Under the pieces are notes generated by a model. It was given only the letters and a program-made list of their open reading frames with translations, was not told the origin of the DNA and searched no databases. Shown here piece after piece: positions 16,941-24,846 of a stretch of 64,000 nucleotides of DNA. The translations under genes and the position numbers were made by a program. The number at the start of each line of letters is the position of its first letter. Position 1 is the first letter of the stretch. This DNA comes from Parabacteroides sp. (GTDB taxonomy: Bacteria > Bacteroidota > Bacteroidia > Bacteroidales > Tannerellaceae): positions 22,610 to 86,609 of the forward strand of contig DXVO01000026.1 of assembly GCA_019417325.1 (NCBI GenBank), read 5' to 3'.

Positions 16941-18896
16941 TTAGGCGTCAATATTTGCGTAAGTAGCATTTTCTTCGATAAACTCACGGCGCGGACCCAC
17001 TTCTTCACCCATCAACATCGCAAAAATCTGATCAGCTTCAGCAGCACTGTCAATTGTAATCTGCTTTAACGTACGGTTTTCAGGATTCATAGTCGTATCC
17101 CACAATTGGTGGTCGTTCATTTCTCCCAAACCTTTGTATCGCTGTGTGTGAATCTGATTTTCATTACCGCCACCATATTTATCAATAAATGCCTGGCGTT
17201 GTTGTTCAGTCCAGCAATATTCCTCTGTTTTACCTTTCTTACAAAGATAGAGCGGAGGCGTAGCCAAATAAACATATCCATTTTCTATCAAAGCACGCAT
17301 ACGACGAAAGAAAAAGGTCAAAATTAATGTTGCAATGTGGCTACCATCCACATCGGCATCGGTCATGATAATCACCTTATGATAACGAAGTTTACTTAGA
17401 TTTAATGCTTTCGGATCATCTTCCGTTCCAACAGTAACTCCCATAGCACGGTAAATATTCTGTATTTCCTCGCTTTCAAATACTTTGTGCTCCATAGCCT
17501 TTTCCACATTCAGGATTTTACCGCGAAGCGGAAGAATTGCCTGAAAATTACGGTCGCGCCCCTGTTTTGCAGTACCACCTGCAGAATCTCCCTCGACAAG
17601 GAATAATTCGCATTGTGCAGCATCTTTCGAAGAACAGTCTGCCAATTTGCCTGGAAGTCCTCCTCCTGTCATCGGAGACTTACGCTGAACTAATTCACGA
17701 GCTTTACGGGCAGCCTGGCGAGCCTGAGCAGCCAAAACGACCTTATCAACTATAATCTTAGCTTCTTTCGGGTGTTCTTCCAGATAATACCCCAAAGCTT
17801 CACCGATAGCCTGGTCTACGGCACCAGTAACTTCACTGTTTCCCAACTTGGTCTTTGTCTGACCCTCAAATTGGGGTTCTGCTACTTTAATCGAAATGAC
17901 AGCAGTCAATCCTTCACGAAAGTCATCACCCTGGATTTCCACCTTCGCTTTTTCCAGTAATTTAGAATCTTCCGCATATTTTTTCAACGTACGGGTTAAC
18001 CCACGACGGAAACCAGCCAGGTGAGTACCTCCTTCTATCGTATTAATATCATTCACATAAGAAAATACACTTTCATTAAATGAAGTGTTGTAAGTCATGG
18101 CAACCTCTACAGGAATGCCCTGCTTTTCCGTAACAATATGAATTACATCCGGAATAAGTTGTTCCTTGGAACGGTCTACATAACGGACAAATTCTTTCAG
18201 ACCTTCTTCCGAGCGGAAAATATCAGATTTATAAGAACCATCTTCCTTTACAACACGTTTATCAGTCAACCTCAGTGTAATTCCGGCATTCAAGAAAGCA
18301 AGCTCGCGCAAACGAGTCGCCAGAATTTCATATTTGTACTCGGTTACAGTAAAAATACTTGCATCCGGATTAAACGTAATTGTCGTACCAGTAGATTCTG
18401 CTTCACCGACTATTTCTACATCATGAAGCGCTTTACCGCAAGAAAACTCCTGCATATATATCTTACCGTTACGACGAACTTCTGCACGTAGATAAGTAGA
18501 AAGAGCATTCACACAAGACACACCCACACCGTGCAAACCTCCGGAAACTTTATAAGATCCCTTATCAAATTTACCACCGGCATGAAGAACAGTCAATACA
18601 ACTTCTAATGCGGATTTCCCTTCTTTCTCATGAATATCGACCGGGATACCACGCCCATCATCCATAACCGTAATAGAGTTGTCTTCATTGATAACCACAT
18701 TCACCTGAGTACAATATCCGGCCAAGGCTTCGTCAATAGAGTTGTCAACCACTTCATAAACTAAATGATGCAGACCTTTTTCGCTAATATCGCCAATATA
18801 CATAGCAGGTCTTTTTCTTACTGCTTCTAACCCTTCAAGTACCTGAATACTATCCGCAGAATAGCCCGTAGAAGTATTCTTTAATTCTTCACTCAT
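16941..18896 (-). CDS. gyrB: DNA gyrase subunit B
   Basis: 651-residue ATPase subunit of gyrase, which with GyrA introduces negative supercoils. The GHKL ATPase domain shows EVVDNSIDEALAG, DDGRGIPVDIH and GGLHGVGVSCVNAL. The transducer follows with QTKTKLGNSE. The Toprim domain has EGDSAGGTAKQGRDR and DADVDGSHI. The C-terminal part has QRYKGLGEM and ends in EFIEENATYANIDA. It lacks the about 165-residue insertion found in enterobacterial GyrB, as is usual outside that group. ParE is the alternative, but the QTKTKLGN context and the C-terminal tail fit GyrB. A promoter element is at 18949-18956. Confidence 0.95.
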   Translation of the reverse strand: MSEELKNTSTGYSADSIQVLEGLEAVRKRPAMYIGDISEKGLHHLVYEVVDNSIDEALAGYCTQVNVVINEDNSITVMDDGRGIPVDIHEKEGKSALEVVLTVLHAGGKFDKGSYKVSGGLHGVGVSCVNALSTYLRAEVRRNGKIYMQEFSCGKALHDVEIVGEAESTGTTITFNPDASIFTVTEYKYEILATRLRELAFLNAGITLRLTDKRVVKEDGSYKSDIFRSEEGLKEFVRYVDRSKEQLIPDVIHIVTEKQGIPVEVAMTYNTSFNESVFSYVNDINTIEGGTHLAGFRRGLTRTLKKYAEDSKLLEKAKVEIQGDDFREGLTAVISIKVAEPQFEGQTKTKLGNSEVTGAVDQAIGEALGYYLEEHPKEAKIIVDKVVLAAQARQAARKARELVQRKSPMTGGGLPGKLADCSSKDAAQCELFLVEGDSAGGTAKQGRDRNFQAILPLRGKILNVEKAMEHKVFESEEIQNIYRAMGVTVGTEDDPKALNLSKLRYHKVIIMTDADVDGSHIATLILTFFFRRMRALIENGYVYLATPPLYLCKKGKTEEYCWTEQQRQAFIDKYGGGNENQIHTQRYKGLGEMNDHQLWDTTMNPENRTLKQITIDSAAEADQIFAMLMGEEVGPRREFIEENATYANIDA

Positions 18897-18948
18897 GAGT
18901 CTTTTATCCTTTTAATTCTGTTTTTATCTATTTCTGCCAAAAAGCTAA

Positions 18949-18956
18949 CAAATATA
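18949..18956 (-). promoter_or_regulatory. Promoter -7 element of gyrB
   Basis: TATATTTG on the minus strand, 52 bases upstream of the gyrB ATG. Confidence 0.6.
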
Positions 18957-19017
18957 GTGAAAATAATCGACTTAGATCACATAAGAAACGTAAAAAATAG
19001 CCAACACAAACAGGTAC

Positions 19018-19053
19018 AACAAAAAAGAGATAAAGTTTAAAACCTTATCTCTT
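19018..19053 (-). terminator. Terminator after the distal tRNA-Glu
   Basis: AGAGATAA pairs with TTATCTCT around GGTTTTAAAC on the minus strand, followed by a T run. Confidence 0.7.
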
Positions 19054-19060
19054 ACTTACG

Positions 19061-19132
19061 TAGCCCATAGGGGAATCGAACCCCTCTTTCAAGAATGAAA
19101 ATCTTGCGTCCTAACCGATAGACGAATGGGCC
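19061..19132 (-). tRNA. tRNA-Glu (anticodon UUC), copy 2
   Basis: 72-nt cloverleaf on the minus strand: acceptor GGCCCAT/ATGGGCT, anticodon stem CAAGA/TCTTG with loop TTTTCAT (anticodon TTC), T-loop GGTTCGATTCC, discriminator A. CCA is not encoded. It is identical to the copy upstream of rpsT. It lies beyond the rpsT terminator with no obvious promoter of its own. Confidence 0.95.
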
Positions 19133-19141
19133 ATCAGGTTA

Positions 19142-19168
19142 AAAAAAGCCGGGCTTAAGTCCGGCTTT
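19142..19168 (-). terminator. Terminator of rpsT
   Basis: On the minus strand AAAGCCGG and CCGGCTTT flank a short loop, followed by a run of T. It sits between rpsT and the downstream tRNA-Glu. Confidence 0.75.
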
Positions 19169-19197
19169 ATACTATATACAGTATTACACCGTTTGTC

Positions 19198-19452
19198 TTA
19201 CGCAAGATTATTTACGTGCTTTGCCATTTTGGATTTCAAGTTGCCAGCCTTATTCTTGTGAATAACGTTTTTCTTAGCAAGCTTATCCAACATAGAGCAC
19301 ACCTTCGGGAATAAAGCCTGAGCCTCATTCTTGTCTTCAGTAGCGCGCAAAACTCGCATTGCATTTCTTGCAGTCTTTGCATAATATCTATTATGCAGAC
19401 GTTTTGCGTTAGTCTGTCTGATTCTCTTAATTGATGACTTGTGATTTGCCAT
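19198..19452 (-). CDS. rpsT: 30S ribosomal protein S20
   Basis: 84 residues, lysine/arginine-rich, starting MANHKSSIKRIRQTNAKR, with the S20 helical core (YAKTARNAMRVLRA) and C-terminal LAKKNVIHKNKAGNLKSK. S20 binds 16S rRNA at the base of the body. It is flanked on both sides by identical tRNA-Glu genes on the same strand, and it probably shares the promoter upstream of the first tRNA. Confidence 0.97.
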   Translation of the reverse strand: MANHKSSIKRIRQTNAKRLHNRYYAKTARNAMRVLRATEDKNEAQALFPKVCSMLDKLAKKNVIHKNKAGNLKSKMAKHVNNLA

Positions 19453-19495
19453 TTTTTAGATATTCTCTTTATTTATTCTTTAATCCTGTTTATTG

Positions 19496-19567
19496 TAGCC
19501 CATAGGGGAATCGAACCCCTCTTTCAAGAATGAAAATCTTGCGTCCTAACCGATAGACGAATGGGCC
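19496..19567 (-). tRNA. tRNA-Glu (anticodon UUC), copy 1
   Basis: Same 72-nt sequence as the copy at 19061-19132, with the same cloverleaf and TTC anticodon. It lies 43 bases upstream of rpsT and is likely co-transcribed with it from a promoter near 19626. Confidence 0.95.
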
Positions 19568-19625
19568 ATCATGTCAAAGCTCTCACTTTAAGCACTTTCA
19601 GAAAACGTTTTCCTGATTGCGAGTG

Positions 19626-19633
19626 CAAAGATA
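19626..19633 (-). promoter_or_regulatory. Promoter -7 element of the tRNA-Glu/rpsT unit
   Basis: TATCTTTG on the minus strand, 58 bases upstream of tRNA-Glu copy 1. Confidence 0.6.
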
Positions 19634-19698
19634 GACCTTCTTTATAAACTACCAAAACATTCTAAAGGAAATTTTAATAGAGAATCTCATTTTAACTT

Positions 19699-20094
19699 CT
19701 ATTTAGAACCCATATCCTGCAAATGAATTTCCAAAGCTTTAACGGAAATATTTATTTCCCAGATACATACACACAAGGAAGCTGCTAAAAGCAACAATCC
19801 GACACCAAATACCCAAGCTGCAATAATTTGCCAGGATACATAGATAAAGAACATGGATACCACACAAAACAACAAACTGAGCAATCCCAAAATCTGCATG
19901 GAACGGGTTAAATACAATCGTTTCCGAAGGTTATCTATTTGTGCCATATCCTTTGGATCATGTGTCTGCTTATGCTTTTCTTTTAATGTCCTGACAAGGC
20001 TTGCATAGGAAATAAACCGATTGGTATAAGCCAACAATATCAGTGATACTGCCGAAAACAGCAGCGACGGGGTGGTAAGAGTAAGCTCCTGCAT
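19699..20094 (-). CDS. DUF2721-family membrane protein
   Basis: 131 residues from the ATG at 20094 (MQELTLTTPSLLFSAV). A longer reading from 20157 is rejected because a -7 promoter element lies at 20138-20145. Pattern: a first hydrophobic segment (about 8-25), a basic cytoplasmic loop with EKHKQTHDPKDMAQIDNLRKR, and two hydrophobic segments at about 65-110, the layout of DUF2721 proteins. Function is unknown. It is divergent from recO, with the two promoters about 30 bases apart. Confidence 0.8.
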   Translation of the reverse strand: MQELTLTTPSLLFSAVSLILLAYTNRFISYASLVRTLKEKHKQTHDPKDMAQIDNLRKRLYLTRSMQILGLLSLLFCVVSMFFIYVSWQIIAAWVFGVGLLLLAASLCVCIWEINISVKALEIHLQDMGSK

Positions 20095-20137
20095 AAATTT
20101 AATATGTATAGATAATTTATATTCAACAATACAACGA

Positions 20138-20183
20138 CAAAGATAAAACAGAAACAAATATTTCCCGCATTATGTTATCTTTG
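20138..20183. promoter_or_regulatory. Divergent promoters of DUF2721 gene and recO
   Basis: TATCTTTG on the minus strand at 20138-20145 serves the DUF2721 gene; TATCTTTG on the plus strand at 20176-20183 serves recO, whose ATG is 19 bases downstream. Confidence 0.6.
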
Positions 20184-20202
20184 TTTTCAAATTACCAATG
20201 AC

Positions 20203-20928
20203 ATGTTATGTAAAACGCGCGGGATAGTCTTACACGCTATTCCATACAACGATAAATATTCTATTATATATATGTACACGGAAGCTTTTGGAAGAGCTTC
20301 TTATCTGGTTACGCGCAGCCGGGGAAAAAAATCAACAGTGTCTAAAGCTTTATTTATGCCGCTATCTGTTGTCGAAATGGAAGTGGAACATCTTAACAAA
20401 CGGGATTTACACCGTATTCGTGAAACCAGATCGTGTTATCCGCTAAACGAACTGTTTTGCAATCCGGTCAAAAACGTACTGGCTCTTTTCCTTGCTGAAA
20501 TTCTTTTCCGTGTAATCAAAGAAACCGAGCCTGACCCTCGTCTATTTGAATTTCTGTATGAATCAATCCGCCTATTAGAAGTCACAGACAAAGGAGTATC
20601 CAACTTCCATTTAGTTTTCTTACTGCATCTATTACACTATATGGGTATTTACCCGAATTCCGAGTCATATACTTCCGGAGCCTTTTTTGATCTATTGAAT
20701 GGGACATTCGTAAACTGTACACCTATGCACCGTCATTATCTGAATCCCACAGAAAGTATTTTCTTTGCCCGTTTACTGAAAATAAGTTTTGAAAACATGT
20801 CCTTATACTCATTTTCCCGCCAAGACAGAGTAAACATAATCAATCGCCTGCTTGAATATTACCGCCTGCACCTTCCCGACTTCCCTGAGATAAAATCTCT
20901 TGCAGTCATGCAAAGCCTGTTTGATTAA
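20203..20928 (+). CDS. recO: DNA repair protein RecO
   Basis: 241 residues. The N-terminal OB-fold (about 1-80) has CKTRGIVLHAIPYNDKYSII and YLVTRSRGKK. A helical C-terminal domain follows, with LLHYMGIYPN at the place of the usual zinc site, whose Cys residues are not evident here. RecO anneals single strands and with RecR loads RecA on SSB-coated DNA. Length and the N-terminal motif are typical of Bacteroidetes RecO. Confidence 0.9.
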   Translation: MLCKTRGIVLHAIPYNDKYSIIYMYTEAFGRASYLVTRSRGKKSTVSKALFMPLSVVEMEVEHLNKRDLHRIRETRSCYPLNELFCNPVKNVLALFLAEILFRVIKETEPDPRLFEFLYESIRLLEVTDKGVSNFHLVFLLHLLHYMGIYPNSESYTSGAFFDLLNGTFVNCTPMHRHYLNPTESIFFARLLKISFENMSLYSFSRQDRVNIINRLLEYYRLHLPDFPEIKSLAVMQSLFD

Positions 20929-20983
20929 AAACGGCTTTCCATAGATTAAAACCCGAATACTTGCCAGTTTGCGAAAAAGATTA

Positions 20984-20991
20984 TACTTTTG
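20984..20991 (+). promoter_or_regulatory. Promoter -7 element of tRNA-Arg
   Basis: TACTTTTG, 21 bases upstream of the tRNA, with a TTG 20 bases further upstream. Confidence 0.6.
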
Positions 20992-21012
20992 CCGCACTTT
21001 AAGGAAAAAGTT

Positions 21013-21084
21013 GCCCCTGTAGTTCAACGGATAGAATAGATGTTTCCTAAACATTAGATAGCAGTTCGATTCTGCTCGGGGGTA
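21013..21084 (+). tRNA. tRNA-Arg (anticodon CCU)
   Basis: 72-nt cloverleaf: acceptor GCCCCTG/CGGGGGT, anticodon stem GATGT/ACATT with loop TTCCTAA (anticodon CCT, reads AGG), T-arm GCAGTTCGATTCTGC, discriminator A. CCA is not encoded. It is monocistronic, between its own promoter and a terminator. Confidence 0.92.
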
Positions 21085-21127
21085 CAAAAAATGGACTGTC
21101 TACAAGTTGTAAGCAGTCCATTTTTTG
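21085..21127 (+). terminator. Terminator of tRNA-Arg
   Basis: ATGGACTG (21091-21098) pairs with CAGTCCAT (21114-21121), followed by TTTTTT. Confidence 0.8.
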
Positions 21128-21347
21128 TAACCTTCCCATCGATTGACAAGAAAGGTCCCGATTATTTTTAAAAAGATACCGTTGTTTTAGTAAAAAGATC
21201 CTTATGATTTATTCTTTCGACATAAATAATAAGAAAAAACAAGACTGTCAAAAGAAAGAACAATAACCATCAAAAGATTTTTTGTTCGGTTACTTTTTCA
21301 GAAAAGATGCCATTGAATATAAAAAACAACAGCTACTTCTTCAAGAT

Positions 21348-21749
21348 TTATCTTGCCTTAAAAATAACCCTTTCACCATCCAGTAATCCGCTTAATTGAT
21401 ATCTGTCTATCCAGACATCATCAAAATAAGAAATGCCATCCGGATATTCCATAATTAACGAATTAGGGAGAGACGGGTCCCAACTCCAATAAAAATTAAA
21501 GATGACTCTTTCTGTTTCATTCTCCCAATAGTAATAATATTCACGACGATCTACCCCTCTACCATCCGGATAAAATACCAATTCCTGGAGACAGTCCGTA
21601 TTATCATCAACAGCAAAATCATCCGCCCAGACATTATTGCACAACCAGTAATCCGGATCATCCGGAATATAGGGGTCCGGATTACAACTTATAAAGCTAA
21701 CTAATATTGCAAACAGGAATAGTAATCCTGATATTTTCATCTTTTCCAT
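21348..21749 (-). CDS. Small lipoprotein of unknown function
   Basis: 133 residues with signal peptide and lipobox (FISCN, Cys near residue 22). The mature part is rich in Asp, Tyr and Trp (DDPDYWLCNNVWADDF, EYYYYWENETERV) and looks like a small beta-sandwich, a look shared by many Bacteroidetes surface lipoproteins. No family is recognised. It has a promoter element (TACCTTTG at 21775-21782) but no linked operon partner; the next gene on the same strand is the Mfa2-like lipoprotein 77 bases upstream. Confidence 0.75.
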   Translation of the reverse strand: MEKMKISGLLFLFAILVSFISCNPDPYIPDDPDYWLCNNVWADDFAVDDNTDCLQELVFYPDGRGVDRREYYYYWENETERVIFNFYWSWDPSLPNSLIMEYPDGISYFDDVWIDRYQLSGLLDGERVIFKAR

Positions 21750-21774
21750 AACTTCATACCTTTCTATTCAATAA

Positions 21775-21782
21775 CAAAGGTA
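21775..21782 (-). promoter_or_regulatory. Promoter -7 element of the small lipoprotein gene
   Basis: TACCTTTG on the minus strand, 25 bases upstream of its ATG. Confidence 0.55.
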
Positions 21783-21826
21783 ATGAATAAATTGATGCAG
21801 AATTACTATTCCTATTTATAATCCTA

Positions 21827-22768
21827 TCAATCTGGCAATTCATTTTCAACAACAGGATCCCACTTCCCTCCTTCAAAAACCGACAACTGGAAAGCATCGT
21901 CAGATTCCGAATGGCGATATAAACGTCCGGTATACCGAATAATCTTATTTTCTTCAGGAGTTACGCCCGTAATATTTCTCTCTCTTAATAATTTACCACT
22001 AGTATCCAAAGCAGACAGTTTAACATCAAAAGAAGTAACAACCGCAGGGATAAATGTATAAAAAGAATGAACCATATCCATTTTCCCTATATCCTCGGGA
22101 GTAAACTGATAAGAAAGGACTTGTTCACTTTCACTGACTATTCCTTGGCCAGTGGATAAATCAAATTGCTTTATTTTTTTAGAGACAAGCATATCGAAAT
22201 GATTTACACTTTCAGGAACAGAATCGATTGCTTTGAACTCAATTCGTCCAACAGCCCTGTGCAAGGGTATATCTTCCTCCACCAATTCTGCTGCAGTAAT
22301 ATCTCTCGCCAATTCAGCATAAAAAGAATCTGAAACCTCATCAAAGTTCAAGACCGAACCAACTAACTCCGGCTTTTTCGAATTATGTGCCAGAAAATAA
22401 AACTGATACTTCCCTTTGGGTAATGTATCATAAACAATACCGAAATCCAAATCTCCCACAACTGCACGCCTGTATTTCACAAACTTAGGAGTTTCTCCCT
22501 GCTCAAAAACCACATACTCGATCGCATTACAGAGCTCACTCAATTCTTGTTCTGTAGCATCACCGGCTTTCACTGTAGGTTCTGGAATAGGATTGTCCGG
22601 AATACTTTTGGTTGAAGGAAACGATAAGACTTCCTTTTTCATTTGAAGGCAGAATTGGAGAGGATAAGGTTTATCTGCCGGAAATTCGGGTTCCTCAGTA
22701 GAGGAGTTACGACTGCAACCTGCCAGGCATAATACACCGGCAAGTGCGAACACTGCATTTTTCTTCAT
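21827..22768 (-). CDS. FimB/Mfa2-family fimbrial-anchor-like lipoprotein
   Basis: 313 residues with a lipoprotein signal (LCLAGCSRNS). The mature protein shows features of the FimB/Mfa2 family of fimbrial anchors and assembly proteins: a transthyretin-like first domain with YVVFEQGETP and KYQFYFLAHNS, and the mid-protein motif HRAVGRIEFKAID. It ends in the typical FEGGKWDPVVENELPD tail. Known role in the family: outer-membrane lipoprotein that anchors a fimbrial shaft. No fimbrillin or tip gene is next to it, so it may act alone or with a distant locus. Confidence 0.75.
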   Translation of the reverse strand: MKKNAVFALAGVLCLAGCSRNSSTEEPEFPADKPYPLQFCLQMKKEVLSFPSTKSIPDNPIPEPTVKAGDATEQELSELCNAIEYVVFEQGETPKFVKYRRAVVGDLDFGIVYDTLPKGKYQFYFLAHNSKKPELVGSVLNFDEVSDSFYAELARDITAAELVEEDIPLHRAVGRIEFKAIDSVPESVNHFDMLVSKKIKQFDLSTGQGIVSESEQVLSYQFTPEDIGKMDMVHSFYTFIPAVVTSFDVKLSALDTSGKLLRERNITGVTPEENKIIRYTGRLYRHSESDDAFQLSVFEGGKWDPVVENELPD

Positions 22769-22913
22769 AGCTAAGTTTTTTTGTATTTGTTATCGCAGCA
22801 AAGAAAACATTTATTAATGAGATTAAGAAATATTACAGATAAATATCTATCCTACTTTTTACTTTTTATGCAAAAACAACACCTACCCACCTTGTCAATC
22901 ACTTAATTATAAC

Positions 22914-22921
22914 TACTTTTG
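22914..22921 (+). promoter_or_regulatory. Promoter -7 element of ddh
   Basis: TACTTTTG with a TTG 19 bases upstream; 27 bases before the ddh ATG. Confidence 0.65.
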
Positions 22922-22948
22922 CGATTGAGAAAAAGTTAAAACTAAAGT

Positions 22949-23845
22949 ATGAAAAAGATTAGAGCTGCCATTGTTGGATATGGCAATATTGGAAAGTATG
23001 TATTGGAGGCCTTGGAAGCCGCTCCCGATTTTGAAGTAGCCGGTGTTGTACGTCGTAACCCGAACGATATTCCGGACGAATTAAAAGCTTATACCGTAAC
23101 AGACCATATTACTAAACTGGAAAATGTAGACGTAGCAGTACTGGCTACTCCTACCCGCAGCGTTGAGACTTTTGCTAAAGAGATTTTGGCTTTAGGCATC
23201 AACACAGTAGATAGCTTCGACATTCACGGAGGTATTGTAGATTTGCGCAAATCACTGGACGAAGTTGCCAAAGCTCACAACACTGTAGCTGTAATCTCTG
23301 CCGGATGGGATCCGGGAAGCGACTCTGTAGTTCGCGCCTTGTTGGAAGCGATGGTTCCGAAAGGTATCACATATACAAACTTCGGCCCGGGTATGAGTAT
23401 GGGACACACCGTTGCTGTTAAAGCTATCGAAGGCGTAAAAGCAGCTTTGTCCATGACAATACCTTTAGGCACAGGCGTTCATCGCCGTATGGTCTATATC
23501 GAAGTAAAAGACGGTTACGATTTCAAACAGGTAGCAGCAGCTATCAAGGCTGACGATTATTTCGCACACGACGAGACACACGTTATGCAGGTAGAATGTG
23601 TGGACAACCTGTTGGATATGGGACACGGTGTAAATCTTGTACGCAAAGGCGTTTCTGGAAAAACCCAGAACCAGTTGGTTGAATTCGACATGAAGATAAA
23701 CAACCCGGCATTGACTGCACAAATCCTCGTTTCCGTTGCCCGCGCAAGCTTCAAACAACAGCCTGGAGCTTATACAATGATCGAGTTGCCGGTTATTGAC
23801 ATGCTTTACGGAGAAAAAGAAAGCCTGATACGCAGACTCGTATAA
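22949..23845 (+). CDS. ddh: meso-Diaminopimelate D-dehydrogenase
   Basis: 298 residues. NADPH-dependent enzyme that aminates tetrahydrodipicolinate directly to meso-diaminopimelate, a one-step branch to lysine and peptidoglycan. The Rossmann motif GYGNIGKYVLEAL is at residues 10-22, followed by ATPTRSVETFAKE, ISAGWDPGSDSVVRAL and FGPGMSMGHTVAVK, all characteristic of this family. Length is close to the 320-residue Corynebacterium enzyme. It has its own promoter; lgt follows after a hairpin repeat. Confidence 0.93.
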   Translation: MKKIRAAIVGYGNIGKYVLEALEAAPDFEVAGVVRRNPNDIPDELKAYTVTDHITKLENVDVAVLATPTRSVETFAKEILALGINTVDSFDIHGGIVDLRKSLDEVAKAHNTVAVISAGWDPGSDSVVRALLEAMVPKGITYTNFGPGMSMGHTVAVKAIEGVKAALSMTIPLGTGVHRRMVYIEVKDGYDFKQVAAAIKADDYFAHDETHVMQVECVDNLLDMGHGVNLVRKGVSGKTQNQLVEFDMKINNPALTAQILVSVARASFKQQPGAYTMIELPVIDMLYGEKESLIRRLV

Positions 23846-23848
23846 ATT

Positions 23849-23912
23849 AGTTGACAAGTAGCAGTTGACAATTTATGAATTGTATTTAACTGTCAACTGT
23901 TACTTGTCAACT
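23849..23912. repeat. Intergenic hairpin repeat between ddh and lgt
   Basis: A 22-base arm at 23849-23870 (built from AGTTGACA and CAGTTGACA) is matched by its reverse complement at 23891-23912 with one mismatch, around a 20-base AT-rich loop. A further CTGTCAACTT extends the right side. It is not followed by a T run, so it is not a classical terminator. A decayed relative lies downstream of lgt. Confidence 0.7.
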
Positions 23913-23928
23913 GTCAACTTAAAAGAAT

Positions 23929-24750
23929 ATGCTTGATTTTATTACCTGGACAGCCGATCCCGCTATTTTCACTATCGGCTCGCGTGAAATACGTTGGTAC
24001 GGACTGGCTTTTGCCATCGGTTTTGCTATCGGTTACATGATAGTGGAAAAGATGTGGAAAAAGGAAAAACTGAATCCTGCCTGGATTGATTCCTTGTTAT
24101 TGTATACAATTATAGGAACAGTAGTTGGTGCCCGGTTAGGGCATGTCCTTTTTTATGACCCCGGTTATTATTTAGCCCATCCCGTAGAAATCTTAAAGGT
24201 ATGGGAAGGCGGGCTTGCCAGCCATGGAGGTACACTGGGTATCATCATCGCCATTTATTTCTATTCCAAACGTGTCAGCCACCGCAGCATGCTATGGGCG
24301 TTCGACAAACTGGTAGTACCCACCGGACTTGTTGCAGCCATGATACGTTTCGGAAACCTGATGAACCATGAAATATACGGTCATCCTACCGATAAACCCT
24401 GGGGATTCCGGTTCATAGAAAACCTGCACGCCTGGAAACAGGGAGCAGAACCCATATTCACAGCCCCGAGTCATCCGACACAACTCTACGAAGCAGGTTG
24501 TTACCTTGCTACATTCGCGCTTTGTATGTGGCTCTATTTCAAAAAAGAGGCATGGAAAAAAGAGGGGCTAATATTCGGAGTATTTATGATTTGCATATTC
24601 GGTTCACGCTTTTTCATCGAATTCCTGAAAAACAATCAGGAAGAGTTTGAAGCAGATATGATGCTGAATATGGGACAATGGCTCAGTATTCCGTTCGTGC
24701 TTATGGGTTGTTATTTCGTCTGGAGAGCATTAAGAAAAAAAGTAAACTAA
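23929..24750 (+). CDS. lgt: Prolipoprotein diacylglyceryl transferase
   Basis: 273 residues, about seven membrane helices. It transfers diacylglycerol from phosphatidylglycerol to the lipobox Cys of prolipoproteins. The Lgt signature region reads MIRFGNLMNHEIYGHPTDKPWG, here split by substitutions from the usual GRIGNFIN. Catalytic-region motifs ARLGHVLFYDP, GGLASHGGTLG and HPTQLYEA are present. It fits the many lipoproteins of this genome. Hairpin repeats lie on both sides. Confidence 0.95.
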   Translation: MLDFITWTADPAIFTIGSREIRWYGLAFAIGFAIGYMIVEKMWKKEKLNPAWIDSLLLYTIIGTVVGARLGHVLFYDPGYYLAHPVEILKVWEGGLASHGGTLGIIIAIYFYSKRVSHRSMLWAFDKLVVPTGLVAAMIRFGNLMNHEIYGHPTDKPWGFRFIENLHAWKQGAEPIFTAPSHPTQLYEAGCYLATFALCMWLYFKKEAWKKEGLIFGVFMICIFGSRFFIEFLKNNQEEFEADMMLNMGQWLSIPFVLMGCYFVWRALRKKVN

Positions 24751-24760
24751 TTTAATTTTT

Positions 24761-24838
24761 AGTTGACAGCCGGCAAGCACAGTTTAGACTCTCAAATATT
24801 CTTTGCAACTGCCCCTTGCCAACTGCCAACTATCAACT
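24761..24838. repeat. Decayed hairpin repeat downstream of lgt
   Basis: AGTTGACAGCCGGCAAG at 24761-24777 faces CTTGCCAACTGCCAACT ending near 24838 on the other side of a spacer. It uses the same GTTGACA/TGCCAACT vocabulary as the repeat upstream of lgt, with more mismatches. Confidence 0.45.
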
Positions 24839-24846
24839 GAATAAAG

